The notes under the pieces: generated by a model
The model's database searches: none
Told to the model about the DNA's origin: nothing
Seen by the model: the letters and a program-made list of their open reading frames with translations, nothing else
Source: Streptococcaceae bacterium AF54-32pH5A
GTDB taxonomy: Bacteria; Bacillota; Bacilli; Lactobacillales; Streptococcaceae
DNA length: 64,000 nt
NCBI GenBank assembly: GCA_027682205.1
Contig: JAQDAD010000001.1
Location: 186,001 to 250,000, forward strand
Direction of reading: 5' to 3'
Shown: one piece after another, positions 8,543 through 19,288 of the stretch
How positions within the stretch are numbered: the first letter of the stretch is position 1
How the letters are laid out: the number at the start of each line of letters is the position of its first letter
Made by a program: the position numbers and the translations under genes

Positions 8543-9884
8543 AGCAATTAAACAAAGCATTCTGAACAGAGATTTTATCTTTATTTTGATTTTGCTGGGC
8601 TTTATCTTGGTGGTTACCTTGCTATTGCTAGAAAATCGCCGTGATAATATTCGGCTAAAGCAGATTAATCAAAAGGTCAAGGATTTGATTGCAGGGGATT
8701 ATTCTCGAGTTTTGGATATGCAAGGAAGCTCTGAAATCACCAACATCACCAATAATCTTAATGACTTGTCTGAGGTAATTCGTTTAACGCAGGAGAATCT
8801 GGAGCAAGAAACAAAAAGGCTGAACAGTATTCTTTCTTATATGACAGATGGAGTGCTTGCAACCAATCGCCGTGGTCAGATTACCATGATTAATGATATG
8901 GCTAAGAAACAGCTGGGGATTGTAAAAGAAGAAGCATTGAACAAAAGCATTCTAGAATTGCTTAAGATAGAGGATGAATATGAACTGCGTGACCTCATTA
9001 CACAGATTCCTGAATTGATGATTGATTCCCAAAATGCTGATGGTGAATATCTTAGCCTTCGTGTGCGTTTTGCACTTATTCGTCGTGAGTCTGGATTCAT
9101 CTCTGGTTTGGTTGCCGTTTTGCACGATACGACCGAGCAGGAGAAGGAAGAACGTGAACGGAGACTCTTCGTTTCAAACGTGAGTCATGAGTTACGGACT
9201 CCTTTGACCAGTGTTAAATCTTATCTTGAAGCCTTGGATGAGGGAGCCTTGTATGATCCTGTAGCCCCTGATTTTATCAAGGTTTCGCTTGATGAAACCA
9301 ACCGTATGATGCGGATGGTGACAGATCTCTTGCACCTTTCTCGTATTGATAATGCGACCACTAGACTGGATGTGGAATTGATTAACTTTACAGCCTTCAT
9401 CACCTTTATTCTCAACCGCTTTGATAAGATGAGGAGCCAGGATGAAGAGAAAAAATATGAGTTGGTTAGAGATTATCCTATCAATTCAGTTTGGATCGAG
9501 ATTGATACCGATAAGATGACCCAAGTGATTGATAATATTCTCAACAATGCCATCAAGTACTCACCAGATGGTGGGAAAATTACTGTCAGCATGAAAACCA
9601 CTGATGATCAGATGATTTTATCCATCAAAGACCAAGGTCTAGGTATTCCACAACAGGATTTACCGAAAATTTTCGACCGTTTTTACCGTGTGGATCGCGC
9701 AAGAAGTCGTGCTCAAGGTGGAACTGGTCTAGGTCTGGCTATTGCTAAGGAAATCATCAAACAACACAATGGCTTTATTTGGGCCAAAAGTGAATACGGT
9801 AAGGGATCAACCTTTACCATTGTGCTCCCTTATGATAAGGATGCCGTGAAAGAAGAAGTCTGGGAGGATGAAGTAGAAGACTAG
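8535..9884 (+). CDS. vicK: Sensor histidine kinase VicK (WalK/YycG)
   Basis: Membrane sensor kinase for VicR. Unlike bacillary WalK it has a single transmembrane helix (about 13-33, [19 protein letters not shown]) and no extracellular sensor domain. Next come HAMP (about 36-88), PAS (about 95-200) and the HisKA box with phospho-acceptor H218 ([21 protein letters not shown]). The ATPase domain carries N box [33 protein letters not shown] and [13 protein letters not shown]. 449 residues, as in pneumococcus. The start overlaps vicR by 8 bp, and vicX follows after 1 nt. Confidence 0.97.
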   Translation: MIEAIKQSILNRDFIFILILLGFILVVTLLLLENRRDNIRLKQINQKVKDLIAGDYSRVLDMQGSSEITNITNNLNDLSEVIRLTQENLEQETKRLNSILSYMTDGVLATNRRGQITMINDMAKKQLGIVKEEALNKSILELLKIEDEYELRDLITQIPELMIDSQNADGEYLSLRVRFALIRRESGFISGLVAVLHDTTEQEKEERERRLFVSNVSHELRTPLTSVKSYLEALDEGALYDPVAPDFIKVSLDETNRMMRMVTDLLHLSRIDNATTRLDVELINFTAFITFILNRFDKMRSQDEEKKYELVRDYPINSVWIEIDTDKMTQVIDNILNNAIKYSPDGGKITVSMKTTDDQMILSIKDQGLGIPQQDLPKIFDRFYRVDRARSRAQGGTGLGLAIAKEIIKQHNGFIWAKSEYGKGSTFTIVLPYDKDAVKEEVWEDEVED

Positions 9885-9885
9885 A

Positions 9886-10695
9886 ATGAGTGAAATAGGC
9901 TTTAAATACAGTATTTTAGCGTCGGGTTCCAGTGGAAACTCCTTTTATCTGGAAACGCCAAAAAAGAAAATTTTAGTGGATGCAGGCTTGTCGGGTAAGA
10001 AAATTACCAGTCTCCTGAGCGAAATCAATCGCAAACCTGAGGATTTGGATGCGATTTTGATTACACATGAGCATTCAGACCATATCCATGGAGTGGGTGT
10101 ACTGGCTCGCAAATATGGTATGGATCTTTATGCCAATGAAAAGACTTGGCAGGCCATGGAAAATAGCAAGTACCTCGGTAAGGTGAATTCATCGCAGAAG
10201 CACATTTTTGAAATGGGAAAAACCAAAACTTTTGGCGATATCGACATCGAGAGTTTTGGGGTTAGTCATGATGCGGTAGCGCCACAGTTTTACCGATTTA
10301 TGAAAGACGACAAGAGTTTTGTCATGTTGACCGATACAGGTTACGTTAGTGACCGTATGGCAGGAATTGTCGAAAATGCGGATGGATATCTCATCGAGTC
10401 CAACCACGACGTGGAAATCTTACGAGCAGGATCTTATGCTTGGCGACTCAAACAGCGAATCCTCTCTGATTTCGGTCACCTCTCTAACGAGGATGGTGCT
10501 GAGGCCATGATTCGTGCAATGGGAAATCGAACCAAGAAAATCTACCTCGGGCATTTGTCCAAAGAGAACAATATCAAGGAGCTAGCTCATATGACCATGG
10601 TTAACCAGCTAGCACAAGCTGATCTGGGAGTAGGAGTAGACTTTAAAGTTTACGACACCTCCCCAGATACTGCAACACCATTGACAGAGATATAA
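9886..10695 (+). CDS. vicX: Metallo-beta-lactamase fold protein VicX (YycJ)
   Basis: 269-residue cytoplasmic MBL-fold hydrolase of the YycJ/WalJ family. The metal site is ITHEHSDHIHG (HxHxDH), a second His lies in FGVSHDA, an aspartate in LTDTGYVSD and a late His in LGHLSKENN. It is co-operonic with vicRK in all streptococci. Proposed roles include a nuclease activity linked to DNA repair and effects on Vic signalling. The exact substrate is not established by this sequence. It begins 1 nt after vicK and ends in a bidirectional terminator. Confidence 0.93.
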   Translation: MSEIGFKYSILASGSSGNSFYLETPKKKILVDAGLSGKKITSLLSEINRKPEDLDAILITHEHSDHIHGVGVLARKYGMDLYANEKTWQAMENSKYLGKVNSSQKHIFEMGKTKTFGDIDIESFGVSHDAVAPQFYRFMKDDKSFVMLTDTGYVSDRMAGIVENADGYLIESNHDVEILRAGSYAWRLKQRILSDFGHLSNEDGAEAMIRAMGNRTKKIYLGHLSKENNIKELAHMTMVNQLAQADLGVGVDFKVYDTSPDTATPLTEI

Positions 10696-10725
10696 AAAAG
10701 AAGGCGAGTGCCTTCTTTTTTATAT
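10694..10725. terminator. Bidirectional terminator between vicX and thioredoxin-like gene
   Basis: AAAAAAGAAGGC (10694-10705), loop GAGT, GCCTTCTTTTTT (10710-10721). The A/T tracts on both flanks serve the plus-strand vicX and the convergent minus-strand gene. Confidence 0.9.
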
Positions 10726-10728
10726 TTT

Positions 10729-11076
10729 TTACAATCCTGCAAATTCTTTGATTTCTTGTGCGGACATTGAAGAGTCACAACGGACATTGATTTGTCCATC
10801 AGCGATGTGGACAAAGCCTGGTACGGTTGGGATTCCATAACGTGAGCGGAATTCTTGCAATTCATTGAGTTGGCTTGGTTCTTCACTGTTGATGAAGTAG
10901 ATGTGCGCTTTGATTTCAGCTACGACACCAGCCAAAGTGCCAGCAAATTTACGGCAGTAAGGGCAAGTTTTACGACCGATGAAGAAGGTTGCAGTTTCTT
11001 TCTTATCAAGTGCTTCTTGAGCACGGGCAACAGTTGTGACTTCAAGATCTTTAATATTTTCTAAAAATTGTTCCAT
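10729..11076 (-). CDS. Thioredoxin-like protein (bacteriocin transport accessory type)
   Basis: 115-residue thioredoxin-fold protein with redox motif C38-P-Y-C41 (FFIGRKTCPYCRKF) and the cis-proline region YGIPTVPGF. No signal peptide, so it is cytoplasmic. It belongs to the group often labelled bacteriocin transport accessory protein (Bta/PedC), but no bacteriocin gene is nearby. A general disulfide reductase or monothiol-buffer role is as likely. The promoter is probably TGG CATACT on the minus strand at 11114-11106. It sits next to pgm but each has its own signals. Confidence 0.85.
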   Translation of the reverse strand: MEQFLENIKDLEVTTVARAQEALDKKETATFFIGRKTCPYCRKFAGTLAGVVAEIKAHIYFINSEEPSQLNELQEFRSRYGIPTVPGFVHIADGQINVRCDSSMSAQEIKEFAGL

Positions 11077-11146
11077 GAGTTTACCTCGCTTTCATTGATA
11101 TGTCTAGTATGCCACAAAGTTTCTAAAATTGCTCGGATTTGATACG

Positions 11147-11177
11147 AAAAAAAGATGAGATCGGTTGGTCTCATCTT
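11147..11177 (-). terminator. Terminator of pgm
   Basis: Read on the minus strand, AAGATGAGA (11177-11169) pairs with TCTCATCTT (11160-11152) around an 8-nt loop, followed by a T run to 11147. Confidence 0.88.
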
Positions 11178-11187
11178 TTCTAGTGTT

Positions 11188-12906
11188 TTATTTTACAAAA
11201 GCATTGATTTCAGCTTCGATGTTGGCGATCTTAGTTTGTGAATCTTCGTTGCTTTCCCCGACAACGGCAATGTAGAACTTGATCTTTGGTTCCGTACCTG
11301 AAGGGCGAACGGCAATCCATGAACCGTCAGCAAGTGCGTATTTCAACACATCGCTTGGTGGAGTTGTCAAGTTTGTAACAGTACCATCTGCAGCAGTAGA
11401 AGTTTGCGCTTTGAAGTCTTCTACAACAGTGATAGCTGTTTTGTTCCATTCTTTTGGAGCGTTGTTACGGAATTTAGCCATGATTGCTTTGATTTGTTCG
11501 GCTCCGTCCACACCTGAGAGAGTTACAGAGATAGTCTTTTCAGCGTAGTAACCATACTCTTTGTAGATCTCTTCGATACCATCCGCAAGTGTCAAACCAC
11601 GTGAACGGTAGTAGGCAGCAAGTTCAGCCACTACAAGAACGGCTTGGATAGCATCTTTATCACGTACGAATGGTTTGATCAAGTAACCGAAGCTTTCTTC
11701 AAATCCCATCATGTAAGTGTGATTGTGTTTTTCTTCAAATTCTTGAATCTTTTCAGCGATAAATTTGAAACCAGTCAAAACGTTGAACATAGTTGCGCCG
11801 TAGCTTTCAGCAATCTTTGTTACCAAGTCAGTTGATACGATGGATTTGCAGAGAGCAGCATTTTCAGGAAGAGTTCCAGCGTTTTTGTGGGCTTCCAAGA
11901 TGTATTTAGCCATGATGGCACCGATTTGGTTACCTGAAAGGTTGAGGTAGCTACCATCTTTTTGAAGGACTTCCACACCAACACGGTCAGCGTCAGGGTC
12001 AGTTGCAACAAGAACATCAGCACCTACTTTACGGCCGAGTTCTTCAGCAAGGGCGAAGGCTGCTTGGCTTTCTGGGTTTGGAGACTTAACAGTTGAGAAG
12101 TCTGGGTCAGCAGTTGCTTGCGCTTCGACGACTTGTACTGAGTCAAATCCTGCTTGGGCAAGAGCGCGACGAGCCAACATTTCACCAGTACCATGAAGTG
12201 GCGTGTAGACAATCTTCATGTCTTTACCAAATTCTTCGATCAAGGCAGGGTTGATGTTTACGTCTTTAACCTCTTTAAGGTATTCTGCATCAACAGCTTC
12301 ACCGATGACTTCAATCAAGCCAGAGGCTTTTTCAGCTTCCACATCAGCAACTTCAACTGCAAATGGGTTTTCGATAGCACGGATGTAAGTTGTCAAAGCA
12401 TCTGCATCGTGAGGAGGCATTTGTCCACCGTCTTCACCGTAAACCTTGTAACCGTTAAATGGTGCAGGGTTATGGCTGGCAGTAATCATGATACCTGCGA
12501 AACAGTTGAGGTGACGAACTGCAAATGATAGTTCTGGAGTCGGACGAAGGCTTTCAAATACGTAAGATTTGATACCGTGTTTTGCTAGAACTGCAGCGGA
12601 TTCAAAGGCAAATTCTGGTGAGAAGTGACGGCTATCGTAAGCGATGGCTACACCACGTTCTTTTTCATTTCTACCTTTTGACTCAATCAAACGAGCCAAA
12701 CCTTCAGTCGCTTGACGGACAACATAGATATTGATACGGTTAGTACCAGCGCCGATCAAACCACGCATACCAGCAGTACCAAATTCTAGATTGGTATAAA
12801 AGGCATCTTCCTTTGTTTTTTCGTCCATATTTTCCAAATCTTGACGAAGGTAGTCTGGAAGTTCAGCAAAATCGAGCCATTTTTGATAGTTTTCTTGGTA
12901 AGTCAT
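11188..12906 (-). CDS. pgm: Phosphoglucomutase/phosphomannomutase
   Basis: Interconverts glucose-1-P and glucose-6-P, feeding glycogen, capsule and wall precursors. 572 residues from ATG 12906 (MTYQENYQKW), preceded by AAGGAGA. An upstream ATG at 12963 is excluded because it lies in the promoter. Motifs: phosphoserine loop TASHNPAPFNGYKVY, metal loop ATDPDADRVG, sugar-binding GFEESFGY and phosphate-binding RPSGTEPKIKFY. The gene connects with glgBCDA at 23-29 kb, since GlgC uses its product. A cre-like site overlaps the promoter, so CcpA control is likely. Confidence 0.95.
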   Translation of the reverse strand: MTYQENYQKWLDFAELPDYLRQDLENMDEKTKEDAFYTNLEFGTAGMRGLIGAGTNRINIYVVRQATEGLARLIESKGRNEKERGVAIAYDSRHFSPEFAFESAAVLAKHGIKSYVFESLRPTPELSFAVRHLNCFAGIMITASHNPAPFNGYKVYGEDGGQMPPHDADALTTYIRAIENPFAVEVADVEAEKASGLIEVIGEAVDAEYLKEVKDVNINPALIEEFGKDMKIVYTPLHGTGEMLARRALAQAGFDSVQVVEAQATADPDFSTVKSPNPESQAAFALAEELGRKVGADVLVATDPDADRVGVEVLQKDGSYLNLSGNQIGAIMAKYILEAHKNAGTLPENAALCKSIVSTDLVTKIAESYGATMFNVLTGFKFIAEKIQEFEEKHNHTYMMGFEESFGYLIKPFVRDKDAIQAVLVVAELAAYYRSRGLTLADGIEEIYKEYGYYAEKTISVTLSGVDGAEQIKAIMAKFRNNAPKEWNKTAITVVEDFKAQTSTAADGTVTNLTTPPSDVLKYALADGSWIAVRPSGTEPKIKFYIAVVGESNEDSQTKIANIEAEINAFVK

Positions 12907-12930
12907 TGAATGTCTCCTTTGTCTATTAGC

Positions 12931-12972
12931 TTTAATCGCTTTCATTATATCACGATTTATCATTTTAGTAAA
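12931..12972 (-). promoter_or_regulatory. pgm promoter with overlapping cre-like site
   Basis: Minus strand: -35 TTTACT (12972-12967), 17-nt spacer, extended -10 TGA TATAAT (12952-12944). A cre-like sequence TGAAAGCGATTAAA at 12944-12931 matches TGAAANCGNTNNCA at 13 of 14 positions and covers the start of transcription, the usual place for CcpA repression. Confidence 0.7.
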
Positions 12973-13043
12973 ACGTTAGCATAACTTTCTGAAAAAGCTT
13001 GAAATGAAATGGATTCTATAGTCTTGAACCCCTTAGGGAAACA

Positions 13044-13061
13044 TGCTATACTACCTATATG
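13044..13061 (+). promoter_or_regulatory. Extended -10 directly abutting ABC-F ATG
   Basis: TGC TATACT (13044-13052), then ACCTAT, then ATG at 13059. No ribosome site is present. The architecture is the same as for mutY, so a leaderless mRNA is predicted. Confidence 0.7.
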
Positions 13062-14960
13062 ATTATTTTACAAGCCAATAAAATTGAACGTTCTTTTGCA
13101 GGAGAGGTTCTTTTTGATAATATCAATCTGCAGGTAGATGAACGCGATCGGATTGCTCTAGTTGGGAAAAATGGTGCTGGTAAGTCCACCCTTTTGAAGA
13201 TTTTGGTTGGAGAAGAGGAGCCAACTAGTGGGGAAATCAATAAGAAAAAAGATATTTCTCTCTCTTACCTAGCCCAAGATAGCCGTTTTGAGTCTGAAAA
13301 TACCATCTACGACGAAATGCTCCATGTCTTTGATGATCTACGGCGTACGGAGACACAATTGCGCCAGATGGAGCTAGAAATGGGTGAAAAGTCTGGTGCT
13401 GAGTTGGATAAACTGATGTCAGATTATGACCGTTTGTCAGAAAATTTCCGTCAGGCAGGTGGCTTTACCTACGAAGCAGACATTCGAGCGATTTTAAATG
13501 GTTTTAAGTTTGATGAGACTATGTGGCAGATGAAAATTGCTGAGCTTTCAGGTGGTCAAAATACTCGTTTGGCTCTGGCAAAAATGCTCCTTGAAAAGCC
13601 AAATCTCTTGGTCTTGGATGAGCCGACCAATCATTTGGATATTGAAACGATAGCTTGGTTGGAGAATTACTTGGTAAACTATAGCGGTGCACTCATTATT
13701 GTCAGTCACGACCGTTATTTCTTGGACAAGGTTGCAACAATTACGCTGGATTTGACCAAGCATTCCTTGGATCGTTATGTAGGCAATTACTCTCGTTTTG
13801 TTGAACAAAAAGAGCAAAAGCTAGCAACTGAGGCAAAAAACTATGAAAAACAGCAGAAGGAAATCGCTGCTCTGGAAGATTTCGTCAATCGGAATCTAGT
13901 ACGAGCTTCAACGACCAAACGTGCTCAATCTCGCCGTAAACAACTAGAAAAAATGGAGCGCTTGGATAAGCCTGAATCTGGGAAGAAATCAGCCAATATG
14001 ACCTTCCAGTCTGAAAAAACGTCTGGGAATGTCGTCCTGACAGTTGAAAATGCGGCTATTGGCTATGATGGGGAAATACTCTCAGAGCCAATCAATCTAG
14101 ACCTTCGTAAGATGAATGCTGTTGCCATCGTTGGACCAAACGGCATCGGGAAGTCAACCTTTATCAAGTCAATAGTAGACCAGATTCCTTTTATCAAAGG
14201 AGAGAAGCGTTTTGGTGCCAATGTTGAGGTTGGTTATTACGATCAAACTCAAAGCAAGTTAACACCTAGTAATAGTGTTCTGGATGAACTCTGGAATGAT
14301 TTTAAATTGACACCAGAAGTTGAAATCCGTAACCGCCTTGGTGCCTTCCTCTTCTCTGGTGATGATGTTAAGAAATCAGTTGGAATGTTATCTGGTGGTG
14401 AACGCGCTCGGTTGCTTCTGGCTAAACTGTCTATGGAAAACAATAATTTTTTGATTTTGGACGAGCCGACCAACCACTTGGATATTGATAGCAAGGAAGT
14501 GCTAGAAAATGCCTTGATAGACTTTGATGGAACCCTTCTGTTTGTCAGTCACGACCGTTACTTTATCAACCGTGTCGCCACTCATGTCTTGGAATTGTCT
14601 GAGAATGGTTCGACTCTTTACTTGGGAGATTATGACTACTATGTTGATAAAAAGGCTGAAATGGAAGTCAGCCAGACAGAAGAAGTTTCAACTAGCAATC
14701 AAGCAAAAGAAGCAAGTCCAGCCAATGATTATCAAGCCCAGAAAGAAAGTCAAAAAGAAGCCCGTAAGCTCATGCGCCAAATAGAGAGTTTAGAGGCTGA
14801 AATCGAAGAGTTAGAAAGTCAAAGTCAAGCCATTTCTGAACGAATGCTGGAAACCAACGATGCCGAAAAGCTCATGGAATTGCAGGCTGAACTGGACAAA
14901 ATCAGCCATCGTCAGGAAGAGGCTATGCTTGAGTGGGAAGAATTATCGGAGCAGATGTAA
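13059..14960 (+). CDS. ABC-F family ATPase (ribosome-associated)
   Basis: Two ABC domains in one chain with no membrane segment, the hallmark of ABC-F translation factors. First site: GKNGAGKST, ELSGGQNTRLALAKMLL, LLVLDEPTNHLD. Second site: GPNGIGKST, MLSGGERARLLLAKL, FLILDEPTNHLD. A basic linker (about 250-310, with RASTTKRAQSRRKQLEK) and a C-terminal coiled coil (about 560-633) point to the YdiF/Uup-like subgroup. An EttA-like housekeeping role is more likely than drug resistance (inference). 633 residues. The start has no ribosome site. It ends just before the Rgg gene. Confidence 0.9.
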   Translation: MIILQANKIERSFAGEVLFDNINLQVDERDRIALVGKNGAGKSTLLKILVGEEEPTSGEINKKKDISLSYLAQDSRFESENTIYDEMLHVFDDLRRTETQLRQMELEMGEKSGAELDKLMSDYDRLSENFRQAGGFTYEADIRAILNGFKFDETMWQMKIAELSGGQNTRLALAKMLLEKPNLLVLDEPTNHLDIETIAWLENYLVNYSGALIIVSHDRYFLDKVATITLDLTKHSLDRYVGNYSRFVEQKEQKLATEAKNYEKQQKEIAALEDFVNRNLVRASTTKRAQSRRKQLEKMERLDKPESGKKSANMTFQSEKTSGNVVLTVENAAIGYDGEILSEPINLDLRKMNAVAIVGPNGIGKSTFIKSIVDQIPFIKGEKRFGANVEVGYYDQTQSKLTPSNSVLDELWNDFKLTPEVEIRNRLGAFLFSGDDVKKSVGMLSGGERARLLLAKLSMENNNFLILDEPTNHLDIDSKEVLENALIDFDGTLLFVSHDRYFINRVATHVLELSENGSTLYLGDYDYYVDKKAEMEVSQTEEVSTSNQAKEASPANDYQAQKESQKEARKLMRQIESLEAEIEELESQSQAISERMLETNDAEKLMELQAELDKISHRQEEAMLEWEELSEQM

Positions 14961-14962
14961 AG

Positions 14963-15826
14963 ATGGAACATCTTGGAAAGGTATTTCGTGAATTTCGAAC
15001 AAGTGGGAAGTACTCTTTAAAAGAGGCGGCAGGTGAATCATGTTCAACATCTCAATTATCTCGCTTCGAACTTGGAGAGTCTGATCTAGCAGTTTCTCGT
15101 TTCTTTGAAATTTTGGACAATATTCATGTGACTATTGAAAATTTCATGGACAAGGCTAGGGATTTTCAAAATCATGAACATGTTGCCTTGATGGCGCAGA
15201 TTATTCCGCTTTACTACTCAAATGATATTGCAGGTTTTCAAAAGCTTCAAAATGAACAGCTCAAGAAAGCGAAGAGTTCGACCAATTCCCTCTATTTTGA
15301 GCTGAATTGGATTCTGCTACAAGGTCTGATTTGTCAAAGAGATGCTCGTTACACGATGAAGCAGAGTGATTTGGAAAAGGTAGCAGATTATCTTTTTCAA
15401 ACAGAAGAATGGACTATGTATGAGTTGATTCTTTTCGGGAATCTCTATACTTTCTATAATGTGGACTATGTGGCTCGGATTGGCAGAGAAGTCATGGAGC
15501 GAGAAGAGTACTACAAAGAAATTGGTCGCCATCGAAAGCTCGTTTTGATTCTAGCTCTTAACTGTTACCAGCATTGTTTGGAGAACCGTTCCTTTACGGA
15601 TGCGGACTATTTCGAGGGTTATGTAGAGAAGTTGATTGGAAATGGTATCAAGCTTTATGAGCGAAATATCTTCCATTATATCAAGGGATTTTCCCTCTAC
15701 CAGCGAGGTCAGAATGAAGAAGGTTGTAGACAGATGCAGGAAGCTATGCATATTTTTGAAGTGCTTGGACTTCCAGAGCAAGTGGCCTATTATCAGGAAC
15801 ATTATGAAAAATTTGTAAAAAATTAA
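14963..15826 (+). CDS. Rgg/MutR family transcriptional regulator
   Basis: 287-residue Rgg-type regulator: an N-terminal helix-turn-helix (about 8-62, EFRTSGKYSLKEAAGESCSTSQLSRFELGESDLAV) followed by an all-helical TPR-like peptide-binding domain. I chose ATG 14963 because MEHLGKVFREFR is the family N-terminus and GGAG lies 10 nt upstream, inside the ABC-F stop region. An upstream in-frame ATG at 14933 would overlap ABC-F by 28 bp. Rgg proteins often sense short hydrophobic pheromones (SHP), but I find no SHP gene next to it. The MFS gene downstream is the likeliest target (inference). Confidence 0.88.
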   Translation: MEHLGKVFREFRTSGKYSLKEAAGESCSTSQLSRFELGESDLAVSRFFEILDNIHVTIENFMDKARDFQNHEHVALMAQIIPLYYSNDIAGFQKLQNEQLKKAKSSTNSLYFELNWILLQGLICQRDARYTMKQSDLEKVADYLFQTEEWTMYELILFGNLYTFYNVDYVARIGREVMEREEYYKEIGRHRKLVLILALNCYQHCLENRSFTDADYFEGYVEKLIGNGIKLYERNIFHYIKGFSLYQRGQNEEGCRQMQEAMHIFEVLGLPEQVAYYQEHYEKFVKN

Positions 15827-15827
15827 A

Positions 15828-15877
15828 TTTCCCAAATAAGGGAAAAACAAAGTAGCTCCTTCCAATTTTGATACAAT
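15828..15877 (+). promoter_or_regulatory. Promoter and small inverted repeat upstream of MFS gene
   Basis: Extended -10 TGA TACAAT at 15869-15877. Upstream is an inverted repeat TTTCCC (15828-15833) / GGGAAA (15840-15845), directly after the rgg stop. It may be an operator or a weak terminator. The Rgg link is speculative. Confidence 0.5.
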
Positions 15878-15904
15878 AGTTTTAAAATTGAGAGGAGTTT
15901 TTAT

Positions 15905-17083
15905 ATGAATCGACATGCAATCCAGTTGATTAGTCGTGGGGCTATTAATAAAATAGGAAATATGCTCTATGACTATGGAAATAGTGTTTGGTTAGCCTCA
16001 ATGGGAACGATAGGACAGACTGTTCTAGGGATTTATCAAATTTTTGAGTTGGTTACATCTATTTTAGTCAATCCCTTTGGCGGAGTGATTTCAGACCGCT
16101 TTTCGCGTCGCAAGATTTTGATGACGACAGACTTGATTTGCGGGATTCTCTGTTTAGCTATTTCTTTCATCAGAAATGATAGCTTGATGATTGCTGCCTT
16201 GATTTTCGCCAATATTGTTCAGGCGGTTGCCTTTGCATTTTCTCGTACAGCCAATAAAGCCATTATTACTGAGGTTGTAGAGAAAGACGAGATTGTGACC
16301 TATAATGCTCGTTTAGAGTTAGTCTTGCAGGTTGTTGCTGTAAGTTCTCCTGTACTCTCCTTCATCGTTTTACAATTCGCCAGCCTCCATATGACACTTA
16401 TCTTAGATGCTATTAGTTTTTTCATCGCGTTTGGTCTAGTGGCTCTCCTTCCCCAAAAAGAAATCCAAGTACATGAGAAAAAGAGTTTTAGTTGGAAAGA
16501 CATCTTTGTTGATATGAAAGCTGGACTAGACTATATTTGGCATCAGAAAGAGATTTTTTTTCTTTTATTAGTAGCTTCCAGTGTTAATTTCTTTTTTGCA
16601 GCCTTTGAATTTCTCCTTCCCTTTTCAAATCAGCTTTACGGGGTAGAAGGAGCCTATGCAAGCATTTTAACCATGGGGGCAATTGGTTCCATTATTGGAG
16701 CTCTTCTAGCCAGTAAGATAAAAGCAAGTGTTCATAGCCTTTTGAACTTATTGGCCTTGACTGGTATTGGAGTTTTTATGATGGGATTACCACTGCCAAC
16801 TTTTCTTTCTTTTTCCGGAAATTTAGTTTGTGAACTATTTATGACGATTTTTAATATTCATTTTTTTACTCAGGTGCAAACCGAGGTTGAAAGTGAATAT
16901 TTGGGCAGGGTATTGAGTACCATTTTTACTTTAGCAATTCTATTTATGCCAATTGCAAAAGGCTTTATGACGGTGCTGCCAAGTGTACATCTCTCTTCTT
17001 TCCTGATAATCGGAAGTGGACTTGTTATCCTGTCTTGTCTATCCCTTGTTTATGTACGAAGTCGTTTTGAAAAAGACTCATAA
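15905..17083 (+). CDS. Major facilitator superfamily transporter
   Basis: 392-residue membrane protein with about 11-12 hydrophobic segments. It has the MFS loop motif between helices 2 and 3 (NPFGGVISDRFSRRKILMTTDLICG), typical of drug or small-molecule exporters of the MFS_1/enterobactin-exporter type. The substrate cannot be read from sequence. GAGAGGAG lies 7-8 nt before the ATG. It follows the Rgg regulator by 78 bp with its own promoter, a regulator-transporter pair that suggests Rgg-controlled export. Confidence 0.85.
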   Translation: MNRHAIQLISRGAINKIGNMLYDYGNSVWLASMGTIGQTVLGIYQIFELVTSILVNPFGGVISDRFSRRKILMTTDLICGILCLAISFIRNDSLMIAALIFANIVQAVAFAFSRTANKAIITEVVEKDEIVTYNARLELVLQVVAVSSPVLSFIVLQFASLHMTLILDAISFFIAFGLVALLPQKEIQVHEKKSFSWKDIFVDMKAGLDYIWHQKEIFFLLLVASSVNFFFAAFEFLLPFSNQLYGVEGAYASILTMGAIGSIIGALLASKIKASVHSLLNLLALTGIGVFMMGLPLPTFLSFSGNLVCELFMTIFNIHFFTQVQTEVESEYLGRVLSTIFTLAILFMPIAKGFMTVLPSVHLSSFLIIGSGLVILSCLSLVYVRSRFEKDS

Positions 17084-17158
17084 TTTCACTATCTTTAGAA
17101 AAGATTTCAATACTAAGCATTTTTCAGTCCTTCTCTATTGTGAGGAGGACTTCATTTG

Positions 17159-19132
<1,974 letters not shown>

Positions 19133-19216
19133 TGATAGTAGAAAACTAGATGTTAGATAGTCTGAAACCGTCTCTCCTGATGTGTTTTGACATGGTTAAA
19201 ATCTATTGTTCCATCA

Positions 19217-19225
19217 TGATAAAAT
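19217..19225 (+). promoter_or_regulatory. Extended -10 promoter of pulA
   Basis: TGA TAAAAT at 19217-19225, in the 156-bp gap between ligA and pulA. A leader of about 58 nt is expected. I see no terminator for ligA and no cre site in the gap. Confidence 0.5.
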
Positions 19226-19288
19226 GCCAACTGAATCCATCAGCACCACATAAAAAATTAAAATAGAAATTAGAAATTAGGAAAAAAC

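Noticed and set aside
12907..12963. Longer N-terminus for pgm starting at 12963
   Set aside because: It would be translated from inside the -10/cre region, and AAGGAGA is placed for the ATG at 12906.
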